Shown piece after piece: positions 8,684-18,100 of a DNA stretch of 64,000 nucleotides. The stretch comes from an uncultured Bacteroidales bacterium. Its GTDB lineage: Bacteria > Bacteroidota > Bacteroidia > Bacteroidales > Muribaculaceae. The translations under genes and the position numbers were made by a program. Location of the stretch: assembly GCA_902779125.1 (NCBI GenBank), contig CACZAC010000003.1:1-64000 (forward strand). Direction: 5' to 3'. Under the pieces are notes generated by a model, which worked only from the letters and a program-made list of their open reading frames with translations, was not told the DNA's origin and ran no database searches. The stretch's first letter is position 1, and each line of letters opens with the position of its first letter.

Positions 8684-9565
8684 ATGATACTATCGATGAC
8701 CGGATTTGGCAAAGCAGTGAAGGTATATAACAACAAGAAAATCACTGCTGAAGTCAAGTCACTGAACAGCAAACAATTGGACTTTGGGGTTCGCACGCCT
8801 CAGAATTACCGTGAGATTGAGATGGAACTGCGCAACAGCATCTCCCAAGCACTATTGCGTGGAAAGATTGACCTGTTTGTCTATTGTGAACCCATCGAGG
8901 GGGCACCTTCAGGCACCATTAACATCCCGATGCTGCAGCAGTACAAGGCTCAAATCGAGGAAATGGCTAAACAACTGAACTTGCCACTACCCGAGGACTG
9001 GTACGCTACCCTACTGCGCATGCCTGATGCCATGAAGACTGATGCCAAATCGACAGAAGCCGATGAGGAAGAGTTAAAAGTAGTCAAAGAAGTAGTTGCT
9101 CTCGCAACCAAACAACTCGTGGAATTCCGCCGTCAAGAGGGCGCACGACTTGCTGCTTTCTTCGAGGAGAAAATCGCAGCCATCCAAGCGTTGCTCAACG
9201 AGGTTCCCCGCTATGAAGAGCCCCGCATCAACAAGATTAAAGGTCGTATCCTTGACGCTCTTGCCAAAATCAAGGAAGTGGACTATGACAAGAACCGCTT
9301 TGAGCAGGAACTCATCTATTATATCGAGAAACTCGACATTACCGAGGAAAAAATACGTCTGCAAAACCACCTGAACTACTTCCTGGAAACGATGAACAGC
9401 GAGGAGCCCGGGCAGGGCAAGAAACTGGGATTCATCAGCCAAGAAATCGGACGCGAAATCAACACTATGGGTTCCAAGGCCAATCAAGCCGACCTGCAGA
9501 ACCTGGTCGTGCGCATGAAGGACCATCTGGAGCAGATTAAGGAACAGGTGCTGAATGTGCTTTGA
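8684..9565 (+). CDS. yicC: YicC family endoribonuclease
   Basis: 293 residues from the ATG at 8684 (MILSMTGFGKA), chosen over an upstream TTG because the family starts with MIxSMTGFG. The protein shows the conserved N-terminal SMTGFG segment, the middle KIDLFVYCE strand and the C-terminal EEPGQGKKLGFISQEIGREINTMGSKA block that defines YicC/DUF1732. Members are cytoplasmic RNases acting on small RNAs. It is followed by gmk, the usual partner across bacteria, with an 81-nt gap containing a palindrome and heptamer repeats. Confidence 0.93.
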   Translation: MILSMTGFGKAVKVYNNKKITAEVKSLNSKQLDFGVRTPQNYREIEMELRNSISQALLRGKIDLFVYCEPIEGAPSGTINIPMLQQYKAQIEEMAKQLNLPLPEDWYATLLRMPDAMKTDAKSTEADEEELKVVKEVVALATKQLVEFRRQEGARLAAFFEEKIAAIQALLNEVPRYEEPRINKIKGRILDALAKIKEVDYDKNRFEQELIYYIEKLDITEEKIRLQNHLNYFLETMNSEEPGQGKKLGFISQEIGREINTMGSKANQADLQNLVVRMKDHLEQIKEQVLNVL

Positions 9566-9567
9566 TT

Positions 9568-9618
9568 CAATTTTGCTGAGCAAAATTGAGGTTTAGAGTT
9601 TAGAGTTTAGGGTTTAGA
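9568..9618. repeat. Palindrome plus heptamer array between yicC and gmk
   Basis: A perfect 10-bp inverted repeat around a single G (9568-9577 and 9579-9588) is followed at once by about four tandem copies of a 7-nt unit of the form GTTTAGA (9590-9618). The palindrome could terminate yicC transcripts, but the T run is missing. The same palindrome-plus-heptamer layout recurs inverted at 26845-26888. Confidence 0.7.
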
Positions 9619-9646
9619 GATTTTTGACTAGAGATTAGGCAATTAT

Positions 9647-10243
9647 ATGAAACAGGGCAAATTGATTATCATTTCGGCGCCGTCAGGGTCTGGCAAATCG
9701 ACCATCATCGGGCGCATCATGCAGGACGAGTCTTTGCGGCTTGCTTTTTCGGTATCGGCCACTACCCGCCCCCGTCGCGGGCAGGAAGTGCATGGCGTGG
9801 ACTACTATTACCTGACAACCGAGGAATTCCAGCAGAAAATTGCCAACGATGAATTGGTGGAATACCAGGAGGTGTACGAGGGACGCTATTACGGCACGCT
9901 AAAGAGCGAAGTGGAACGCATCACCGCCATGGGCAACAACGTCGTGCTTGACCTTGATGTGCTCGGTGGAGTCAATGTCAAGAAAATGTACGGTGACCGT
10001 GCCCTGTCCATCTTTATCCAACCGCCCAGCGTCGAAGTGCTGCGCCAACGCCTAATCAACCGCGGTACCGACAGCATGGAGGATATCAAAGCCCGTGTGG
10101 ATAAAGCCGAGTTTGAGATTTCCATCGGACCGCAATTTGACTACACTGTCATCAACGATGACCTGGAAACCGCTGTCAATCAAGTGCATGACCTGATTAC
10201 CGATTTCATCGACACCCCCTTACAAAACGAACAAGAGAAATAA
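9647..10243 (+). CDS. gmk: Guanylate kinase
   Basis: 198 residues; phosphorylates GMP to GDP in the cytoplasm. P-loop APSGSGKST is at residues 11-19, followed by the GMP-binding region SATTRPRRGQEVHGVDYYY and the lid with GDRALSIFIQPPS and RLINRGTDS. Length is normal for the family. Second gene after yicC. Its stop codon is only 3 nt from the convergent end of the phosphopantetheinyl transferase gene, leaving no space for separate terminators. Confidence 0.97.
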   Translation: MKQGKLIIISAPSGSGKSTIIGRIMQDESLRLAFSVSATTRPRRGQEVHGVDYYYLTTEEFQQKIANDELVEYQEVYEGRYYGTLKSEVERITAMGNNVVLDLDVLGGVNVKKMYGDRALSIFIQPPSVEVLRQRLINRGTDSMEDIKARVDKAEFEISIGPQFDYTVINDDLETAVNQVHDLITDFIDTPLQNEQEK

Positions 10244-10246
10244 GCA

Positions 10247-10816
10247 TCAATCAGTTGCACTGGTACATACCGTGCAAACGTATTTAGAGGTCACCATCGT
10301 ATCAAACCGATAGCGGTGCGCCTCGTTGAGGACCGATAAGAGATTTTCATCGGCAAGACCTTGTCCTGTGAGTTTCAACAGGCTTTCTTTCATGGTCCAC
10401 AAGCGGATAAATTCAGCGGCAGGTTGCTTTGATGCAGCAATCCTGAGGCATTCGTCGGCATTCATCATGTGATGCAGCAACGACTCATCGTAGCGGTCGA
10501 TACTCTCCACGTCAATCCCCACAGGATGCGGGGCGAGCACACAAACGGCAGCATCACGACAATGGCTCAGGTTAAAGTGGATATCGGGAAAGCCTTCCAG
10601 CCGTGGCTTTCCTTTTGGCTCAAAGACAAACGGCGGCACCGAATCCATGCCGTATTCCAACGACAATGCCCGTTTCAATAGTAAATAAGAAGCCACCGAC
10701 AGACGACGGTCCAATTCTTGAACATATTGCATGGCATAATCTCGCCGTTGCGGACTGACGGCGGCCAGAGCCGCCGTCAGGTCAAAATCCCAAATATGGT
10801 CGTCAATGTAAATCAC
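10247..10816 (-). CDS. Sfp-type 4'-phosphopantetheinyl transferase
   Basis: 189 residues. Motifs in order: FNLSH (81-85), GIDVE (100-104) with the magnesium-binding Asp/Glu pair, and WTMKES (140-145). These are the P1-P3 signatures of Sfp/AcpT-type enzymes that convert apo carrier proteins to the holo form with coenzyme A. Its start overlaps the MATE gene by 4 nt and it is the last gene of the NRPS operon, so its likely clients are the two thiolation domains of the NRPS. Slightly shorter than Sfp (about 225) with a shortened C-terminus. Confidence 0.93.
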   Translation of the reverse strand: MIYIDDHIWDFDLTAALAAVSPQRRDYAMQYVQELDRRLSVASYLLLKRALSLEYGMDSVPPFVFEPKGKPRLEGFPDIHFNLSHCRDAAVCVLAPHPVGIDVESIDRYDESLLHHMMNADECLRIAASKQPAAEFIRLWTMKESLLKLTGQGLADENLLSVLNEAHRYRFDTMVTSKYVCTVCTSATD

Positions 10817-12144
10817 GTCTTCAACTTGAACTGGATGTGCCGTCCCTTGTGCAGGGCGAAGATGACGGCGACCTCAATCACGTAGGCAATGAGGTAACTA
10901 TACCAGAGGTACTGCGGCATGAGCTTGCCCATGAACCAGAGCACGGGAATGACTGTGAGCGACAAGGCAAACGAGATAAACAGTGCCATTCTATGCTGAT
11001 TATAAAGTTTATAGACAATCATCAGTACATAGATGTAACAGAATGGGATGAAGCTCAGGGCAAAAATCCTCAATGCAGGCACACTCTGGTGCAGCATTTC
11101 GATTTCATCACAGCCGAACACGTGGGCGATGCTCTGTGGGAATATCCACACCAACAAGCATGTAACCAGCATCGACACTGTAATGAAACGGAAGCCGCGT
11201 TTAATCACTGTGCGTAAACCATCTTCATCGCCCTTACCCACCTGAATGGCGCCAAGAGACTGCAATGTCTGACAAGTACCCGACAGGAACAAGTTATAGA
11301 GTTGAAGCAGGTTCATGCACAGAGCGAACACAAAAATTCCCGTTCGTCCCAACGAAGACAACACAATCGTGTTTGCCGACAGTAACAGTAACGTGAGGCA
11401 GATGGATGCCACTGCTAACGGGGCGCCCTGAGAGATGATGCGTCGCAACGAGGACGACAGGCCATCGGTGAAGAAAACGGGCATCAGACGACGCTGTTCA
11501 GGCTTGCTCCAATGGCTCAAGAGAATAGCAATGCCCACTAAATGACCTACTACCGTTGCTGTGGACGAACCCGTAATGCCCCAACCAAACCATTGGATAA
11601 ATACGATATCGAGCAACAGATTGACCAGATTGTCGATGATTACAGCTACCGACACCAGGCGTGGACTGCCATCAACACCCACCATGGTCGATAAGCCCCA
11701 CATGAGAATGAACGCGGGATTACCGATGAGCAGCACCTGCATATAATCGTCAGCCAGCGGCAGAATCTGTTCATTGCTACAGAGCAAGCGCGCCGTCTCA
11801 TGCGGGAACATCAAGCCACCGATAATCGCCAGCAACACACCAAACCCAAGACTCAACGACAGAGCACGTGTGAAGAAACGTCGTGCCTCGTCAATCTTGT
11901 GCTGTCCTAACGCATAAGCCACCAGCATACCCGCACCTGCATTGATGAGCAGGTGCAGGGTAAAGATGAACTGGGTGATGGGCGTTGACAGGTTAATGGC
12001 ACTCACGCCATCCTCGCTGATGAGGTTGCCCACGATGATGCCGTCAACCACAGTGCCCAAGCAACCTGATAGTGCTACTAGAATATAAGCCCACAGGTAG
12101 CGGTAGAACTGGGCATTGATATTGTCACTTGAGGGTTTCACCAT
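10813..12144 (-). CDS. MATE family efflux transporter
   Basis: 443 residues with 12 hydrophobic segments arranged as two six-helix halves. N-terminal features such as ALSGCLGTVVDGIIVGNLISEDGVSAINLSTP and the ALGQHKIDEARRFFTRAL loop are typical of the NorM/DinF/MATE group. It starts 9 nt after the NRPS stop and overlaps the transferase gene, so it is probably the exporter of the NRPS product or a self-protection pump. Substrate unproven. Confidence 0.92.
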   Translation of the reverse strand: MVKPSSDNINAQFYRYLWAYILVALSGCLGTVVDGIIVGNLISEDGVSAINLSTPITQFIFTLHLLINAGAGMLVAYALGQHKIDEARRFFTRALSLSLGFGVLLAIIGGLMFPHETARLLCSNEQILPLADDYMQVLLIGNPAFILMWGLSTMVGVDGSPRLVSVAVIIDNLVNLLLDIVFIQWFGWGITGSSTATVVGHLVGIAILLSHWSKPEQRRLMPVFFTDGLSSSLRRIISQGAPLAVASICLTLLLLSANTIVLSSLGRTGIFVFALCMNLLQLYNLFLSGTCQTLQSLGAIQVGKGDEDGLRTVIKRGFRFITVSMLVTCLLVWIFPQSIAHVFGCDEIEMLHQSVPALRIFALSFIPFCYIYVLMIVYKLYNQHRMALFISFALSLTVIPVLWFMGKLMPQYLWYSYLIAYVIEVAVIFALHKGRHIQFKLKT

Positions 12145-12153
12145 AGCAGCTGT

Positions 12154-15100
12154 TTATTCAAAGAAACCAAAGCCGCTAATGGCGTTCAACATGCGCTCCA
12201 CATAGTCCCATGACGTGGGTGACCAAGCGAAGTCATAGCGATAGAGTACCTGGGTGGTATAGTTATTATCGCGCTTCACATCGGCAGTCTTCTGTCCATG
12301 CGCCATATCCTGATATGCCAGCAATGACGACATTGACTTGGCCTTGACGGGATCGTTCTTGGCCTCTTCCATTCTTTGATCGAATTCCTCCTGCTCGACG
12401 AACTTCACGCCATCACCCACATTGCTCAATTCCATGAGCACATCACCCAGGAATTGTCCATGGATGTTGTAGGGATGGAATACTGTGCAGTCCTTTGGCG
12501 TTGAACTCAGCAGCACAATGGCATGTGCCACCTCGTTGATGGGTGAGAATTCCACCTGTAGGTTGCGCATGGCGTGCGGACAGCAGCCCAGCATGTTATA
12601 GACCTTGATGCGGCCCATAAACGAGTTGGTAGCGAAGTTGGCCTGGAACTCGCCGTCGGTGGAACGAGCAGCCAGGTTGCCCACACGCATAATCTTGGCA
12701 TTCAATCCATGTATCGCCACTGCGTTGAGAATCAAGCGCTCGGCCATGAACTTGGAATAGATGTACTTGTTACCCAAGAACTGTCCCATATAGAGGCGCT
12801 GCTCGGTGAAAATGTCATTTTTCAGCTCACCGGCCCACAAGCCTCGGGTGCTGGCAGTGGAAACGTGAACAAGTTTTGCACCGGTCTTGACACAGTAGTC
12901 AACACAGCGTTGAGCGCCACCGATGTTCACGTCTTCAATCTCAGTGCCCTCGCTGAAGTGTTTCACAATAGCGGCACAGTTGAATATCGTGTCCACCTTC
13001 AAACCTTCACTAAAGTCGCTGGTCACATCGCCCAGGACAACATGCAGGCGATTGCCGAACAACTCCTTGAAGGAATCTGAGAAATAGTAGAACAGCAGTG
13101 TGCGCAGTCGGCTCTCGGCTTTTTCCAGCGTTTTGCCACGCACCAGGCAATAGATGTTCCGGGCATCGGAATCGATAAGTTCGCGCAGGATATGGATTCC
13201 CAGATAACCCGTGGCACCCGTCAGCAACACATCACCCAACTGCTGGCGCTCGCCCTTGCGGAAGTTGTCGAGCGTGTTGCGCAACAGCAAGTTGTTGATG
13301 GCAGTATAGTCAAATCCTGTGATCTCATCACTCGCTTCATCACCACTTTCGCCTGTGATGAGTCGAGCAAGTTTGCGAGGTGTGGGATTAGCAAACACGT
13401 CACCATAAGCCACATGCAGGCCCGCTTTGTCAGCCTCGATGATGACACGCGTCACGACAAGCGAAGTACCGCCCAATTCAAAGAAGTTGTCGGTTGCACC
13501 CACCTTGTCCATCTGCAGAATATCGGCAAAGATGTCGCAGAAGGCGCGCTCCGTATCGTTGACAGGCTCTACCTGTGCCGAACTGATTGCCAATTCGGGC
13601 TCAGGAAGCGCCTTGACATCGGTCTTGCCGTTAGGCGTCATAGGCATCTCCTTGAGTTGCAGATAAGCCGTCGGCACCATGTATTGCGTCAGGCTCTTGG
13701 AGATTTCAGCCTTGAGGGCATCGGGAGCAATCTCGCGGTCGGCAGTGTAATAGGCACACAGGTGCTCCTTGTCGTTAATCTTGCGGATAAGGATGACTAC
13801 CTTCTTCATGCCCTCGACCTTAAGCATCACATTCTCAATCTCGCCCAGCTCGATGCGCAGACCGCGCAGCTTAATCTGGTGGTCGGTACGGCCCAGGATA
13901 ACCACGTCACCATCGGGCAGCCACTTGGCATAGTCACCCGACTTGTAGATGCGAGTGCCGTGGTAATCCACAAAGCGCTCACGTGTCATCTCATCCAGGT
14001 TATTATAGCCATGAGCCACGCCACGTCCACCGATGTACAGTTCACCGACGACACCGACAGGCAACTCGTTGCCATCCTGGTCAACGATGTATTCAACCAC
14101 ATTTAACTGTGGCTTGCCCACTGTAACCACATCGGCATGAGTCAATTCCTTATTGTTCGATGCCACGGTAATCTCGGTGGGACCGTAGCAGTTAAAGATG
14201 CGGGCCTTGGTGACCTTGCGCAACTGTTCCAACAGCTGGTCGGAGAATTTCTCACCACCGGCACGCACAATGTCGATGCGACTGATGGCGTCGCAGAAGT
14301 CCTCACTCGTCAACCATGTCATCCAACGTGATGGCGTACCCGATACCATGTTGATGTGCTCATCATTGATAAGACGTGCCAAATCGAGCGGATTATTGGC
14401 CTGTTCCTCGGTTGCCACAATGAGTGTCTTGCCGTTGAAGTATGCCGTGCCGATGTCCTGCAATGCAGCGTCAAACGAGATGGTTGTCACGCTCATGATG
14501 CGCTTGGCATCGGTCAAGACACCATTGGCAAACACATTGGCTGGATGACCGTACAGGTAGTTACAGATACCCTTGTGGTGCAACATCACTCCCTTGGGAC
14601 GGCCTGTCGAACCACTGGTGTAAATCAGGTAAGCCAGGTCATCGGGCGTGATATCGGTGACGATAGTACCGTTGTTATCATCGTTGATGAGTTCTTCCAC
14701 ATCGATAGCCTTACCCTCGGGAACAGTGTCCATACGGTCGGCAGTCGTAATGATGTAACGCGCCTCGCTGTCCTCGAGAATCAGTTTCACACGGTCAGCG
14801 GGATACTCGGGATCACAGGGGATGTAAGCGGCACCTGACTTCAATACGCCGAACAAGGCAAGAATCAGTCGGCTGGTTCGTGGCAGCAACAAGGCGACAC
14901 GGTCACGCTCCTGCACACCGCGTTTCCTCAAGGCGGCAGCAATGCGGTTGGTCACCTCGTTCATCTCCTGATAAGTGAAACGGCCATCGATGGCAACAAG
15001 TGCCTCATGTTCAGGCTGTTCCTGTGCAAAATGGCCGATGCACTCATGGAAGAACTTGAACGGAGCATCACCCGTTGCGGTCTGCCGCAGGTGGCTCAAT

Positions 15101-18100
15101 TCCTCTTCCTGGGCCTCGCTGACAATGGACAACTGGCGCAAGCGCTTCTGGGGATTCTCCATCATCAGGTTAGCGACAGCGACGATGCTCTCGGCAAGTC
15201 CACGTCCCACGCGCTCGCTATAGATAGAGTCATCATACTCGACAACCACGCCACAAGATTCAATTTTGATATTGATTTTGAATTTGGGGACATTCAGTTC
15301 GAGCACTTCATGATCAATGGGCTTTCCATTTACGGTATATTGTGAGAGTATTCCCACCTGATAGGCATAGGCTATCGCAGGACGGAAACCGTAATCGGTG
15401 GCAATGCGTGCAAACGGATAGTCCTCATGACGCAGCGTCTGGTCAAATGTGTCGCTGGTCTGTTTCAGGAAATCACCCACGGTCACGTCATCGATGCTCA
15501 ATCCCAAAGCAAGGGTATTGACAAACATGCCCACAGTGTCGGCAACCTTCAGGTTGCTGCGGCCGCTGCTCACGGTACATAAATATACCTCGCGGTTGTT
15601 GGTGTAGCGCGAGATGACGTAGGAAGTGGCTGCCAGGAACAGATGGGCGGGTGTGATTCCCTGCTCGCGGCAGAAGGCGGTCGCCTTGTCCAGGTCGGCA
15701 GGACAAACCGCTTCGCCGATGAACCCTTGTTCGTCACTCTTGGGCAGGTCAGCGGGTATTTCGCTGGCACCCTCACAAGTCTGCAACTTCTCGGCAAAGA
15801 ATCGTTGTGATTCCTTAAAGGCGTCGGTCTCCTCGGCAGCCTGTTGGTCGAGGACAAATTCCAGGTAATTGTAGGCTTCCTTCTCCACCTCTTTGCCTTC
15901 GACGGCAGCATTGATTTGGCGGATTAACAGGTCGGCTGAACCACCGTCAAATACCAGATGGTGTAAATCCATCAGCAGATAAACGCCAGCAGGCGTCTTG
16001 ACTACCTCGACGCGGTATAGCGGCGGCTTCTGTAAATTGAAAGGCCGCACGAACTCATTCTTGTATTTCGCCAATTCCTCCTCACTCATCTCGGTGATAC
16101 CCACCTCGACGGGAACACTGTCATCAGTCGTCTGGATGATAGTATCTCCCTCGGTCGTGAAGTGGACGCTCAATTCGGGATGTGACTCGATGACGCGTTT
16201 CATAACATCGGCAAGGACGTTGGCATCAGTGCCCTCGGGATAAGAGAGCAGGTAAGGGATGTTATAGATGGTGGAGGCAGGATTTTTCAGGCAGTCGAAA
16301 TAGACACCCGTTTGGGCGTAGGACAACGGTGCGCTGGTAATGACCTTGGCTTCAGCCTTGGGCTTTTCGGCAGCAGGTTGAGCACCACCGGAGAGCATTG
16401 CCTTCAGAATTTCATTCTCAATCGACTGGATAGTACCTGTCTTCACCAGGCTGCGAGAGTCGAGGGTCACGCCGTAGCGCTTGTTGACCTGAACAGCCAG
16501 CTTGATGGCAGAGATTGAGGTCAGACCCGCATAGCCTAGTGGCGTTGTGACACCAAAGTCGGTGTTGTTGACAACGTCGGCAACAATCTGGTGCAGTTCC
16601 TCTTCCAACACGTTCATGGGCACATTAACCGCCTCGACTGCTGTAGCCTTTTTCTCGGGCTTGGGCAGGGCTCGCTTGTTCACCTTCTGATTTTGGTTCA
16701 AGGGGATGGCGTCAATCTGCATGGTAACGGCAGGCACCATGTAGGGCGGTTTCTCGTCCATGATGAAGTTGTTCAACGCCTCGATATCCACCTTCTCGTC
16801 GCTCACGATATAGGCTGCGATGAACTTGCCGCCGCCTTCCTCGTCAAAGGCCTGTACCGTAGCATCCTTGATGCCCGGGAACTCGCGGATGATGCCCTCG
16901 ACTTCCTTCAACTCGATGCGGAATCCGCGTATCTTGACCTGACCGTCACGGCGTCCCACAAACTGGATGTCACCCGTGGGCAGGAAACGCACGATGTCGC
17001 CCGTGCGATAGATGCGGGAATATTTTTCCTCGGTGGTGAAAGGATTGGAGATATAGACTTCGGCTGTCTTCTCGGGGCGATTCAAGTAGCCACGACTCAC
17101 TTGAGGACCTGCAGCCCACAATTCACCCGCTGCTCCCACGGGAAGACGATGGCCCTGTGGGTCAACGATGTACAAGCGCACGTTTTTCGGTGCTTTGCCG
17201 ATAGGAATATCCTTCATCTTCTTATCGACAAGATAGTTGGTAATGAATACCGTCGTCTCGGTGGGGCCATAGATGTTGTAGAACTTGAAACCCTGGGGTG
17301 GCGTTAATGAAGCCAGTTTTTCACCACCTGCCGAGAGATACTTTAACGAGTGGTTTTCTACACTGGTAGCAAACTGGTAAGCCACTTGCGTTGTCATGAA
17401 CGAGTGGGTGATGCCATTCTGGTCAAAATACTCGTTGAGGGCAAGAAGGTCGAGACGCAATTCTTCGGGAATGATATATAGTGCCGCACCGCAAGTCAAA
17501 GCGGGGTACATATCCATCATGTTCGCATCAAAACCGTAGCTGGCATAGGCAGCCACTTTGCTTTCAGGTTTGAGGTCGTACATTTGATGGTAGCCGTGGC
17601 AGAAGGTCACAAGATTGCGGTGAATCAACTGACAGCCCTTGGGTACGCCTGTCGAACCTGAGGTATAAAGCAGAATGAACAACTGGTCGGGGACAATATC
17701 AACTTGTGGCGCCGCCATAGCGGGAAGGTCCATGATGTCCTTGGTCAACAGCACTTCGCCCTGATACTCATCAACGATGGAACGCAATTCCTCATCGGCA
17801 ATAAGCAGTTTGGCGCTGGCATCCTGCATCATGAAGTTGAGCCTCTCCTTGGGGTAACTCGGGTCGAGTGGCTGGTATGCACAACCGGCCTTGAGCACGC
17901 CAATCGAGGCGATAGGCATCCACTCACATCGAGGAATGAGTACCGACACAACATCCTCAGTGGCTAAGCCTTTGCCGGCAATATAGGCAGCAATTCGGTC
18001 GCTGATTTCGTCAACTTGGGCATAGGTAAAGCGCTTGTCCTTAAAAACGACGGCTATAGCGTCGGGGGTGGCTTTGGACTGCTGGCGTAGCATCGACACG

